Assembly: GCA_050946935.1 (NCBI GenBank)
Contig: JBMNVR010000023.1
Span: forward strand, 1 to 22,683
DNA: 22,683 nucleotides
From: UQRS01 sp050946935
GTDB lineage: Bacteria; Bacillota; Clostridia; Oscillospirales; Acutalibacteraceae
Reading direction: 5' to 3'
The notes under the pieces were generated by a model, which was not told where the DNA came from, searched no databases, and was given only the letters and a program-made list of their open reading frames with translations. Shown in pieces: positions 1 to 7,332 of this stretch (positions within the stretch are counted from its first letter, which is position 1; each line of letters starts with the position of its first letter). A program made the translations under genes and the position numbers.

Positions 1-1593
1 CAGCGCGGCATAGGCCGTCTCGGCCGCGACAATCTTGCTTTCCGATGCGGCAGTGGCGGCAACCTCGCCGATCGCGTCGATCAGCGAGATGACGTTATCA
101 ATCGCTTCCTGATCCACAGAGGGGGTGGGAGCATACAGCTCGGCAATCTCTGTCGCCGTCTTGGCGCTGCCGTAAATTTGCAGGGAATCTACACAGCCGT
201 CCAGCTTGCCGTCACTCGACCACTGGTCAAAAATGTCGACCGGAGCGCCGATGTTATACTGCGCGTTTGCGCTGCCGAAAGTTGCAACATTCTTCATGTC
301 CGCCGGCATGTCACGGGTCAGTTTGCATTCTCCGTTCACATACAAGCTAAGGGAGTTCGTCGCGTAATCCTGCGTCAAGGTGATCATCATCCAGGTACCG
401 GTGCCGGGATAGGCGCTGTCTCCATCGCCGGTGGCCGTAGCACCGTACACCATATTAAAATGCGCCGCGTGCGCACTGCTGTACTGCATGACCAAACCAA
501 AGCCCGCCGAACGTCCATAGGTAAAGTACTGCGACCATTCCTTAAAGGTGTCGATGCTCAGCCACATGTTGATGGTCATACCGGTATCCGTGTGGACAAA
601 TGGATCGTAGTCCTCGCCCCTCCAACGGATGGCATCGGTACCATCCAGTTTCGCGGAAGCGGTACCCGTCTCACGACCTTCGCCAACCTCAATACCGGTC
701 ATGTCGACCGTGAGGTTGCCGGTCTTGTCGGCGAGGGTGGCCTCTCCGTTATATGCGGAGAAATCGAGGTCAAGCAGCAGGCCGCTGCTGACTGTAGGCT
801 GCTCCGGCTCGACATACTCAGAATTGTAAAGCTTTGCAATCTCACTGTCGGTCAGAGCGCGTCCGTAAATGGCGCAGGAACCAATCAGGCCGTTCAGCTT
901 ACCGTCGCCACTCCAGTAATCCCAGCAGGTCTCTCTGTCAATCGGCGCGCCGAGGTTGTAGGAAGCGTTGTAGTCGCCCTCCAGCGTGGCAATGTCTTTC
1001 ATGGTGTAATCCCGCAGAGCCGCAGAGATCAGCTGTCCGTTTACATAAACCGACAGCAGCTTGGTATCATAATCCTGTTTGACGGTCACCATGACCCACT
1101 GATTTTCACCAGGGTAGCCGGTTCCCTCTTTCAACTGCGGATGGGTGTTGTAGCTCAGTTTCGGATTGGCGGCACCGTTATCACCATATTGCAGAATCAT
1201 ACCGTAATTCTGACAACGGCCATAGGCGAACCATTGCGTCCAGTTTGTGAACTCAGACACGTTGTACCAAACCGAAAGAGTAAATCCGGTATCGGTCAGG
1301 GCAAAGGGATCATACTCCGCCCCCCTCCAGCGGATGGCATCGGTACCATCCAGTTTTGCGGAAGCGGTACCCGTCTCGCGACCTTCGCCAACCTCGATAC
1401 CGGTCATATCGACCGTGAGATTGCCGGTCTTGTCGGCGAGGGTGGCCTCTCCGTTATATGCGGAGAAATCGAGGTCGAGCAACACGTCGCTGTCGGAGAT
1501 CACAGCGCTGACGCTCGGAATGCTGGTTGCGGCAAACATACTGATCAGCATAGCTGCTGACAGAATGCAGGCCAGAATACGTTTTGCTTTCAT
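1..1593 (-). CDS. Secreted protein with two LamG-type domains (partial, C-terminus off window)
   Basis: The frame is open from ATG at 1593 to the window edge, giving 531 visible residues with no stop. Residues 1-30 are a signal peptide (basic MKAKR start, hydrophobic core, likely cut after SVSA). Two concanavalin-A-like LamG-type domains follow at about 37-265 and 272-498. Each starts with LLLDLDFSAYNGEATLADKTG or a close variant and ends with a SDGKL(N/D)G...IYG strand pattern followed by (D/T)xEIA(K/E)LY. A short linker rich in E, P and Q separates them. The last 30 or so residues are an alanine-rich helix of the kind found in FIVAR-like repeats of Clostridia surface proteins. LamG folds usually bind glycans or serve as accessory modules, so a role in polysaccharide binding or wall display is inferred. 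The ribosome site AAGGAGGA at 1599-1606 is strong. The gene follows the dockerin-bearing hydrolase at a 282-bp gap. Whether a catalytic domain, sortase signal or dockerin lies beyond the edge is unknown. Confidence 0.85.
   Translation of the reverse strand, partial: MKAKRILACILSAAMLISMFAATSIPSVSAVISDSDVLLDLDFSAYNGEATLADKTGNLTVDMTGIEVGEGRETGTASAKLDGTDAIRWRGAEYDPFALTDTGFTLSVWYNVSEFTNWTQWFAYGRCQNYGMILQYGDNGAANPKLSYNTHPQLKEGTGYPGENQWVMVTVKQDYDTKLLSVYVNGQLISAALRDYTMKDIATLEGDYNASYNLGAPIDRETCWDYWSGDGKLNGLIGSCAIYGRALTDSEIAKLYNSEYVEPEQPTVSSGLLLDLDFSAYNGEATLADKTGNLTVDMTGIEVGEGRETGTASAKLDGTDAIRWRGEDYDPFVHTDTGMTINMWLSIDTFKEWSQYFTYGRSAGFGLVMQYSSAHAAHFNMVYGATATGDGDSAYPGTGTWMMITLTQDYATNSLSLYVNGECKLTRDMPADMKNVATFGSANAQYNIGAPVDIFDQWSSDGKLDGCVDSLQIYGSAKTATEIAELYAPTPSVDQEAIDNVISLIDAIGEVAATAASESKIVAAETAYAAL
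626..780 (-). repeat. Internal near-identical repeat, copy 2 (start of second LamG domain)
   Basis: This 155-bp stretch matches 1331-1485 at a fixed offset of 705 bp (235 codons), with about seven differences counted by eye. It encodes the first 52 or so residues of LamG domain 2. The rest of the two domains is much more diverged, so this part was copied or converted recently. Confidence 0.85.
1331..1485 (-). repeat. Internal near-identical repeat, copy 1 (start of first LamG domain)
   Basis: Partner of 626-780. It encodes residues 37-88 of the LamG protein. Most of the differences between the copies are at third codon positions or otherwise silent. Confidence 0.85.
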
Positions 1594-1785
1594 GATTATC
1601 CTCCTTCAAAATGAAATTCATAATGCACATTTCTCCCTTGGTGTGCACGGACAACAATGGAACAAAAACACGAAAAAAGGAAAATCCATTCTGTTACACT
1701 TTATATATTAATCATATAGGCGGATTTTTTATAGTATATTTCGCTACACAAAAAGGATTATTTTATAATTTTTTTACACAATTTG

Positions 1786-1814
1786 ATCATAAATCCTAAT
1801 ACAGCAAATAACAA
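1786..1814 (-). promoter_or_regulatory. Candidate promoter for the LamG gene
   Basis: On the minus strand TTGTTA (1814-1809), a 17-nt spacer and TATGAT (1791-1786) fit a sigma-A promoter with 4/6 and 5/6 matches. It would give a leader of roughly 185 nt. The whole 1594-1875 gap is AT-rich, so other chance matches exist. The rest of the gap holds no gene. A short GGCGGC/GCCGC hairpin just after the GH127 stop has no T-tract directly behind it, so read-through from GH127 into this gene is possible. Confidence 0.35.
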
Positions 1815-1875
1815 GGATAGAATTTGATAAAAAGCGGACAAAAATTGAGTTTCGCTCGTGCGGCAGAGGCCGCCA

Positions 1876-4800
1876 TCATCCGGCGACAATCTTCGACCGC
1901 AGCGCCACCACGTCGGAGACGGTCAACAGGTTGTCGGCGTCGTCCAGGTTGCCGGCCGCCAGCTCGCGCTCAGTCCAGCCGCCTCCCACGATGATCTGCC
2001 GCAGCCGCACAACGTCGGAGACCGTGACCAGCCCATCCGCATCCAGATCACCGGAGAGAACCACCTCCCCGGCCGAGACCGTAACCGGCACGTCATCTGA
2101 CGCGCGGGAGCTGTCGGTCGCGGCATACCGGACGCAGTAGACGCCCGGCCGCAGTCCGGTAAGCTCACCGTCCGGACAGGGGATATAGACAGTCTCCCCC
2201 TCCGCCCGGTATTCCATTGCGGAGGTTACGCCGGTGATCCGGCCGTCGGCGGCCTCATCCGAAGCGGCCGGAACGCCCTCCAATCCCTCCGGCGCGGCGA
2301 GCATGAAGGGCGCAAACGTCAGCTCCTCCGAAACGCCGACCTGCGCGTCGCCGTTCAGGGCGACCATTTTGAGATAATAGGTTTTGGTATCGTCCGGCAG
2401 AGAGATGGCCGTCGTGCCGGCCGCGCCGCCGGTGAAGCTGTTGTAGTAGTGGTCGTACACCTCGTTCGTGTAGACGCCCGGCTCGGTGCCGTACAGAACC
2501 TTATAGCTCGCGGCGGCCGTCAGATTCTCGTACCGAAGCTGTGCCGTGCCGCTGTACCGCCGGCCGGAGACCGCGAACGCCGTGCCGCCGAACGCCTCGT
2601 CCAGCAGGCTCTGGTCAGCCGCCGTTATGGCGCGGACGGTGAAATCATCGGCGGTAAAGGACTCTTCATACGAGCGCACGCCCACCGTACCAGCCGCATA
2701 CCGCGCGTCGTTCATGCAGTAGACCATCTGGTCGTTTACGAAGAAGGCCATCCGGCTGCCGGAAATGATCACCTTGAGGGTATATTCCGTTCCATAGGAA
2801 AGGCCGCATTCAATGTCCCGGATGGAGTGCCACCCCCCGTCCGCATAACCCACCATGGCCTTGGACTGGGTGATCCCGAAATAGTAGCCGTTGTATGCGT
2901 CAGGGCCGCTGGCGGCGTTGGTGGTGCGGAAGATGATGCCGGCGTTGTTGAATTCCTTATATTGGGTCAGCTGGATTTTTGCCTCGACCGTGTAGTCGTT
3001 CCAGCTCTCCCCGTTTTTGAGGATGGCCTTGACATTGCCGTCCTCTCCCACGGTCAGCTTGCCGCCGGTGACGTTGATCTTATCAGTGGCGCCGATCTTC
3101 TGCCAGAGGGCGTCGCTGGCCGCTGCGTCGGAGAAATCATCGGTGATGGGTACGTCGGGCGCGAAGACGACCTCGCTTCCCGAGGCGCCGGCCGCCTCCA
3201 CCTGTACGCGCTGCTCCTCGCTTACGACCGTTTGGCCGTTGAGGACGGTTTGCAGCACGAAGTAGTACATACCGCTTTCCAGGCCGGTAACGGTGGCCGT
3301 GCCGTCGTGGAAGCCGGAAGCGGTCGTCGTATAGCTGCCGCTTTCGGTACCGTAGAGAATGGCATACTGCGCCGTCTGTCGGTCGATGTTGCTCGTCACC
3401 GAGAAGCTTCCCTCTCCCGACGTGACCGAGGAGACCGAGACGGCCTCCAGCGCGCTGACCGGCGTTACGGTGACCGACAGGATTTCTACGGCGTCGTTTC
3501 CGACAAAGCGGATGTTGTTGATATGCTCCTCGTTAAACTGAAAATTGCTGTCTGTGATCATGCCCTTCAGATCCGCGATCCGGGTGATCTCTTCCGAAGC
3601 GGAGAAGGTCTGACTTCCCATATCCTTGCCATTCATAACAAAGCGCAGACTGCCGGAGCCGCTGTACCGGATGGTGAGGAAATATTCCTCCGCCTGGGGG
3701 ACGGCGATATTTTTGAACTCCTGAATATCGGTCGCGTCACGAACCGTGTCGGTCCGGTCGCTGAAGGTCAGGATGGAAGAATCTCCCTCAACCGCGATGC
3801 GGGGAAACTGGGTGATCCGCAGCCTGGTACAGGCGAAAGGAACCAGCTCGATTTCCTCCGTCATGCTTTCATCATATTCGATCTCGCCGTACGGCACCTG
3901 TCCAACCAGGTTGCCGTCCAGCTGCCAGTCGGGCAGGATCTGCCCCCTGGCCTTCAGAACCACCGGAGCGGTGCCGGTGTCGAAGGGCTGCTCGGTCACC
4001 TCGCCGGTCACCACCTCGAAGGAGGAGGCCGGATCGTCCTTGTTTACAATAAGGCCGTAATTCCACCGACTGGTGGGATACACCTCCCGTGCCAGGAGGC
4101 CGCCCTTTGTTTCCACATTCATCTGGCGGATATCGGGATCGGTATTTTCCACCCACTCGCCCTCAACCTTGAGGGAATAGATCAGCGGCCCGCGCTCGAC
4201 GGCGACGGCGCTGTTCAACCAGGAGGAGGTTTTGATCTCCATCGGGAAACGGATTTCCACTATGTCGCCGGCCGTCCAGGTACGGCTGACCGCGAAGAAT
4301 TCTCCGCTGACGACGCCGGTCTGCAAAACCCCGTTCACCGAGATCTCAGGCGCCTCACACCAGGAGGGGACTCGAAGCCGGAGGGGGAAAGCGGCCGTCT
4401 CGCCCTCGTACTTCAGGACAATTGCCTCGTCAAACGGGTAGTTGGTGTCCTGGGTGAACACGGCTGTTTTGCCGTCGGCCACCTTGGCCTCTACCCGGTT
4501 GGGGCCGTAAGCCACAACCGCCAGGCCGTTGTCGCCGGTGGCCTTCCACATATTCTGCACGTATTTCGGCCAGCCCATGTGGTTGTTGGGGAAGCAGCAT
4601 TCATATCCGCAGGGGGCGCCGAAGGTCAGGTCGTCGCCGTGATCGGTCGAAAACTCGTGGTTGCCGGCGGTGGCCAGCACCTGATTCTGCGAAATAAAAT
4701 AGGAGGCGCCGAGATAATCGGGCGCGTAGGCCGCCGGCAGCGAGTTGTAGGCCAACCGTTCCAGCCGGTCGGCGATCGAGACCTCTCCCAGAGCGTTGAG

Positions 4801-5805
4801 TGCGATTTCGGTCGAGAGCATACTCTCAACGATGCCGCACAGCTCAGTACCACGGGTCGGCTTGTTATCCTGCGCGCTTTCATCGGCGGCCGGCAGGTCG
4901 TCGATCCGTCCGTGGTCGATGCTGATGTTCAGAAGGCCGGTCTCAAAGGCGTTTTTGTCCTCCGCCGATCCGGAGAGCAGATAGCGCATGACAGGGGTTT
5001 TCAGGCCCTGCGCCGTGTTGACGACATGCTCTCTTGCCGTTGTATTCGTGAAGGTGTCGGTCCAGTCGGTCGTCTGGCTGAGCAGCAGCTCGGCCAGCTC
5101 GAGCAGCCAGGCGGAATCGTCCGGCGCGGCGGCATCATACAGCCGGTTGTACAGCCAGTACACAACCTCCACATTATCGCCGCCGCGGGCGACGGCCCAA
5201 CTGGTCAGTGGGCTGGAGGGCAGGGTGGCAAGCTGATAACGGAAATACTTTTCCAGGAAGGGGAGCACCCGTTCGTCCGGTGTACCAAGGTTCTCAGTCG
5301 CCTCATAATAATCCCGTATGGCCATAAGCATGGGCATACGCGGCCACCAGTCGGCATTGTTCGCCGGGCCGAAAAAGCCGTCCGCCCGCTGTGATTCGAT
5401 CGACCAGTCGATCCATTTCTGCGCCTTCCGGATCAGCGCGTCGTCCTGCATCGTGTAGGCCAATGCGACCAGTCCGCGGACATAATACGGGCCTTTTTCC
5501 CAGTTCTCGCCCGTGCCGCCCAGCCAGCCGCTGTTCGCGCCGTAGTTGTCATACTCCTCCATAGCCGAGGTGATGCCGTTTTTCTGAAGGTTGAGCTGAT
5601 CCTCCAGCCAGCCGGCCGGCGTAACCGCGCCGAGCGGAAGGGTGATGAAACTCTCCTTCTCCAGCCCGGATTGGTTGGAGTAATAGCAGGCGCTGCCGAC
5701 GCGCTCTCCCTCGGCCGCCGCCGAAAGGGTGCAAGAAAGCGACATGGATAGCAGTACAGCCGTAAGAAGCACGGCAGTCAAGCGATGGAAGATACCTGTG
5801 CGCAT
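1876..5805 (-). CDS. Secreted GH127-type beta-L-arabinofuranosidase-family enzyme with C-terminal dockerin
   Basis: Protein of 1309 residues. Residues 1-31 are a signal peptide (cleavage near SAAA). About 50-665 form the GH127 (former DUF1680) catalytic unit: an alpha/alpha barrel with YYVRGLVALAY and DNVEVVYW, then beta-sandwich segments such as LRLRVPSWCE. Characterised GH127 enzymes bind zinc through Glu-x-Cys and a Cys-Cys pair, one Cys being the nucleophile. The matching residues here are E321/C323 in TELCG and C403/C404 in YECCFPN. About 667-782 look like a CBM6/35-type sandwich, 785-870 and 1062-1165 are Fn3-like, and 886-1060 is a concanavalin-like domain (DDFSD start). Residues 1251-1309 are a type I dockerin with two TVSDVV half-sites. 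The likely substrate is an arabinofuranose-containing plant glycan, but the family is broad, so the sugar is not certain. ATG at 5805 is preceded by AAGGCGG. The dockerin implies attachment to a cohesin scaffold, none of which is in the window. Confidence 0.88.
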   Translation of the reverse strand: MRTGIFHRLTAVLLTAVLLSMSLSCTLSAAAEGERVGSACYYSNQSGLEKESFITLPLGAVTPAGWLEDQLNLQKNGITSAMEEYDNYGANSGWLGGTGENWEKGPYYVRGLVALAYTMQDDALIRKAQKWIDWSIESQRADGFFGPANNADWWPRMPMLMAIRDYYEATENLGTPDERVLPFLEKYFRYQLATLPSSPLTSWAVARGGDNVEVVYWLYNRLYDAAAPDDSAWLLELAELLLSQTTDWTDTFTNTTAREHVVNTAQGLKTPVMRYLLSGSAEDKNAFETGLLNISIDHGRIDDLPAADESAQDNKPTRGTELCGIVESMLSTEIALNALGEVSIADRLERLAYNSLPAAYAPDYLGASYFISQNQVLATAGNHEFSTDHGDDLTFGAPCGYECCFPNNHMGWPKYVQNMWKATGDNGLAVVAYGPNRVEAKVADGKTAVFTQDTNYPFDEAIVLKYEGETAAFPLRLRVPSWCEAPEISVNGVLQTGVVSGEFFAVSRTWTAGDIVEIRFPMEIKTSSWLNSAVAVERGPLIYSLKVEGEWVENTDPDIRQMNVETKGGLLAREVYPTSRWNYGLIVNKDDPASSFEVVTGEVTEQPFDTGTAPVVLKARGQILPDWQLDGNLVGQVPYGEIEYDESMTEEIELVPFACTRLRITQFPRIAVEGDSSILTFSDRTDTVRDATDIQEFKNIAVPQAEEYFLTIRYSGSGSLRFVMNGKDMGSQTFSASEEITRIADLKGMITDSNFQFNEEHINNIRFVGNDAVEILSVTVTPVSALEAVSVSSVTSGEGSFSVTSNIDRQTAQYAILYGTESGSYTTTASGFHDGTATVTGLESGMYYFVLQTVLNGQTVVSEEQRVQVEAAGASGSEVVFAPDVPITDDFSDAAASDALWQKIGATDKINVTGGKLTVGEDGNVKAILKNGESWNDYTVEAKIQLTQYKEFNNAGIIFRTTNAASGPDAYNGYYFGITQSKAMVGYADGGWHSIRDIECGLSYGTEYTLKVIISGSRMAFFVNDQMVYCMNDARYAAGTVGVRSYEESFTADDFTVRAITAADQSLLDEAFGGTAFAVSGRRYSGTAQLRYENLTAAASYKVLYGTEPGVYTNEVYDHYYNSFTGGAAGTTAISLPDDTKTYYLKMVALNGDAQVGVSEELTFAPFMLAAPEGLEGVPAASDEAADGRITGVTSAMEYRAEGETVYIPCPDGELTGLRPGVYCVRYAATDSSRASDDVPVTVSAGEVVLSGDLDADGLVTVSDVVRLRQIIVGGGWTERELAAGNLDDADNLLTVSDVVALRSKIVAG

Positions 5806-5945
5806 ATGAAATCCGCCTTTCTGTTTTTATTTCGCGTTTTTATGGGTCGTTTTGCAAAAGAATCTCCAAAAGCTCCCAATAAACCACCAATTGTTTTAAC
5901 AAACTGCCGGATCGGAAATTTTGCAAAGAGCCCTCTTTCTTTATG

Positions 5946-5975
5946 ATAATAAACGATCGGGATAGAGAATGTAAC
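5946..5975 (-). promoter_or_regulatory. Candidate promoter for the GH127 gene
   Basis: Minus strand GTTACA (5975-5970), 18-nt spacer, TATTAT (5951-5946), at 4/6 and 5/6 matches. The leader to ATG 5805 would be about 135 nt. The sequence around it is AT-rich, so this is one reasonable candidate rather than a certain site. Confidence 0.35.
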
Positions 5976-6146
5976 AGAAAAAACTGTATAAAAAGTGAGA
6001 AAATCAGACTTATTCAAAACACGGGTGAAATCAGTATGACAAATAAACAAATTTTGAGCAGGTAAACCCTATGCCCATCGGGATACAAAAAACAAGCATC
6101 CCCGGCGACAAGGAAAAGGAATTGTTCCATTCTGTTTTTAGTTAAA

Positions 6147-6205
6147 GCAATAAAAACAGGCCCGACTCTTTCCTGTGTAATCAAGCAGAAAAAGAGCCGG
6201 GCCTG
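6147..6205 (-). terminator. Intrinsic terminator after the XRE regulator gene
   Basis: Arms 6157-6171 and 6191-6205 (CAGGCCCG... and its complement) form a 15-bp stem with a single mismatch and a 19-nt loop. On the minus strand the stem is followed by TTTTTATTGC (6156-6147). It lies about 95 nt past the stop at 6301. Confidence 0.85.
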
Positions 6206-6300
6206 ACGACGATTCATAGAAGAAGCACCTGTTTCCTTATACGAAACCACCCTTTCAAATACTCCGGCAACAGGTCGGGAAGCCGCGGGCCACACTCTTC

Positions 6301-7137
6301 CTACCTCTGCCGGAACATCGCGATAATCCCGTAATACAGCGGGATGGTCAAAAAGATCACCCAGGTTGGGTGCCAAACGCCGTAATACAGGCCGACAAAC
6401 AGAAATACTGCGCCCACCAGCACCGGATAGGCAAAATGGTTGGGATTGCGTTTTTCTACCGCATCGATCAGAGAATAAAACAACGGGATGGTCAAAAACA
6501 ACAGCCAAGCGATATACCAGGCGTCCAGCGCAAATCCCAGCGCGAGGAATCCGATCACCGTGCAGATTACATAGGGAAAATGCTTCAAACCGTTGTATTT
6601 ATGCGACTCCCGGGTAAAGAGATGATCGGAGGGGGCGTTCGGATTCTCCCCGTCGTCCACATAAATCCCACCGGGGCCGACATGCACCTCAGCCCCGTGC
6701 TGATCCAAAACGTGCACACCGTCGCGCAGATTGATATCCACCTTGTTCCCCTCTTTATCATGCACATGGATCCCGTTGCGAAAGCTGACGAAATCCCGCG
6801 GCGCATCGTCCGCCGCCGTGTTCTCCCGCGCGGGAGGAGGCTCCTGCGCCGCCCCCGGTTCAGCGGTCTGGCCGTCCGTGACCGGGCCGTCCGCCGTCTC
6901 CTCCCCGGCAGGGTTCGGCGACTGTGCCCGGATGGGAGACACCCCCAGCATCTCGTCCAGCGAGACGCCATACACCTGTGCAAGCAGCACAAGATTGTCG
7001 GTATCGGGAGAGGCCTCCGCCCGCTCCCATTTAGAGACCGCCTGTCGGCTGACACCGATTCTTTCGGCCAGTGCCTCCTGCGAGAGACCGCTTTTCTTCC
7101 GCAGCGCGTACAACCGGTTTGCCGTTTCAATATTCAT
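6301..7137 (-). CDS. Membrane-anchored XRE-family transcriptional regulator
   Basis: Protein of 278 residues from ATG 7137, where AAAGGA precedes at a usable distance. A longer in-frame start at 7323 would add 62 residues that do not fit the family. Residues 5-60 are an XRE helix-turn-helix (SGLSQEALAERIGVSRQAVSKWE). An acidic, Pro/Ala-rich linker covers about 70-115. Residues 121-163 contain three related short strands (GIHVHDKEGNKV, GVHVLDQHGAEV, GGIYVDDGE). Four membrane segments follow at about 186-203, 206-224, 236-253 and 257-274. The second and fourth share a (A/T)W(L/V)(L/I)FLTIPL(F/Y)Y motif, which suggests a duplicated hairpin. DNA binding is well supported. The membrane part probably senses an envelope state or tethers the regulator, but the ligand and targets are unknown. 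It lies downstream of cca on the same strand with a 195-bp gap, so it may have its own promoter. Confidence 0.85.
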   Translation of the reverse strand: MNIETANRLYALRKKSGLSQEALAERIGVSRQAVSKWERAEASPDTDNLVLLAQVYGVSLDEMLGVSPIRAQSPNPAGEETADGPVTDGQTAEPGAAQEPPPARENTAADDAPRDFVSFRNGIHVHDKEGNKVDINLRDGVHVLDQHGAEVHVGPGGIYVDDGENPNAPSDHLFTRESHKYNGLKHFPYVICTVIGFLALGFALDAWYIAWLLFLTIPLFYSLIDAVEKRNPNHFAYPVLVGAVFLFVGLYYGVWHPTWVIFLTIPLYYGIIAMFRQR

Positions 7138-7306
7138 TGTGTGTATCCGTCCTTTCTGTATATATGGGAAGGACATCGGAAGACCTGCCGAACCGGCGGC
7201 GGAACAACCTCCCGCCCGGGCGCGGACAGCCGCTTTGCCGTGTGCGACAAGGCGGGCAAAAGAACGCCTGACAGCCGCCGGTTTTTGTCCTTCGTTTTGC
7301 ATTTCG

Positions 7307-7312
7307 ATTATA
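7307..7312 (-). promoter_or_regulatory. Possible -10 element upstream of the XRE regulator
   Basis: A perfect TATAAT on the minus strand within the 195-bp cca-regulator gap. No convincing -35 element lies 16-18 nt upstream. It would start a leader of about 160 nt. Support is weak. Confidence 0.25.
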
Positions 7313-7332
7313 GAAAAAAGCATCCGGTTGCG

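Larger units (their letters stand above)
5806..6300. other. Intergenic region between GH127 and XRE regulator genes
   Basis: A 495-bp stretch with no supported gene. From right to left it holds the regulator's terminator (6147-6205), about 170 bp in which I see nothing definite, and the AT-rich promoter region of the GH127 gene. Short open frames here show no family resemblance and no good ribosome sites. Confidence 0.7.

Noticed and set aside
178..1560. Plus-strand open frame opposite the LamG gene
   Set aside because: The minus strand carries a signal peptide, strong ribosome site and LamG domains in the exactly opposed frame.
2449..5394. Long plus-strand open frame (981 codons) opposite the GH127 gene
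   Set aside because: It mirrors a GC-rich gene with clear homology on the minus strand; the translation has no domain, no ribosome site and no family resemblance.
5731..5805. Lipoprotein signal for the GH127 enzyme (SLSC at residue 25)
   Set aside because: The residues before the Cys do not fit the lipobox, and a normal signal-peptidase I site (SAAA) follows a few residues later.
6050..6115. Cyclic-di-GMP-I riboswitch-like words (CAGGTAAACC, GGGATACAAAA) on plus
   Set aside because: The GNRA loop, second stem and GGTAG...GGTTACC parts are missing, and no plus-strand gene follows.
7138..7323. Upstream ATG extension of the XRE regulator
   Set aside because: The extra 62 residues are Arg/Ala-rich and precede the normal start of the helix-turn-helix domain; a ribosome site lies before 7137.
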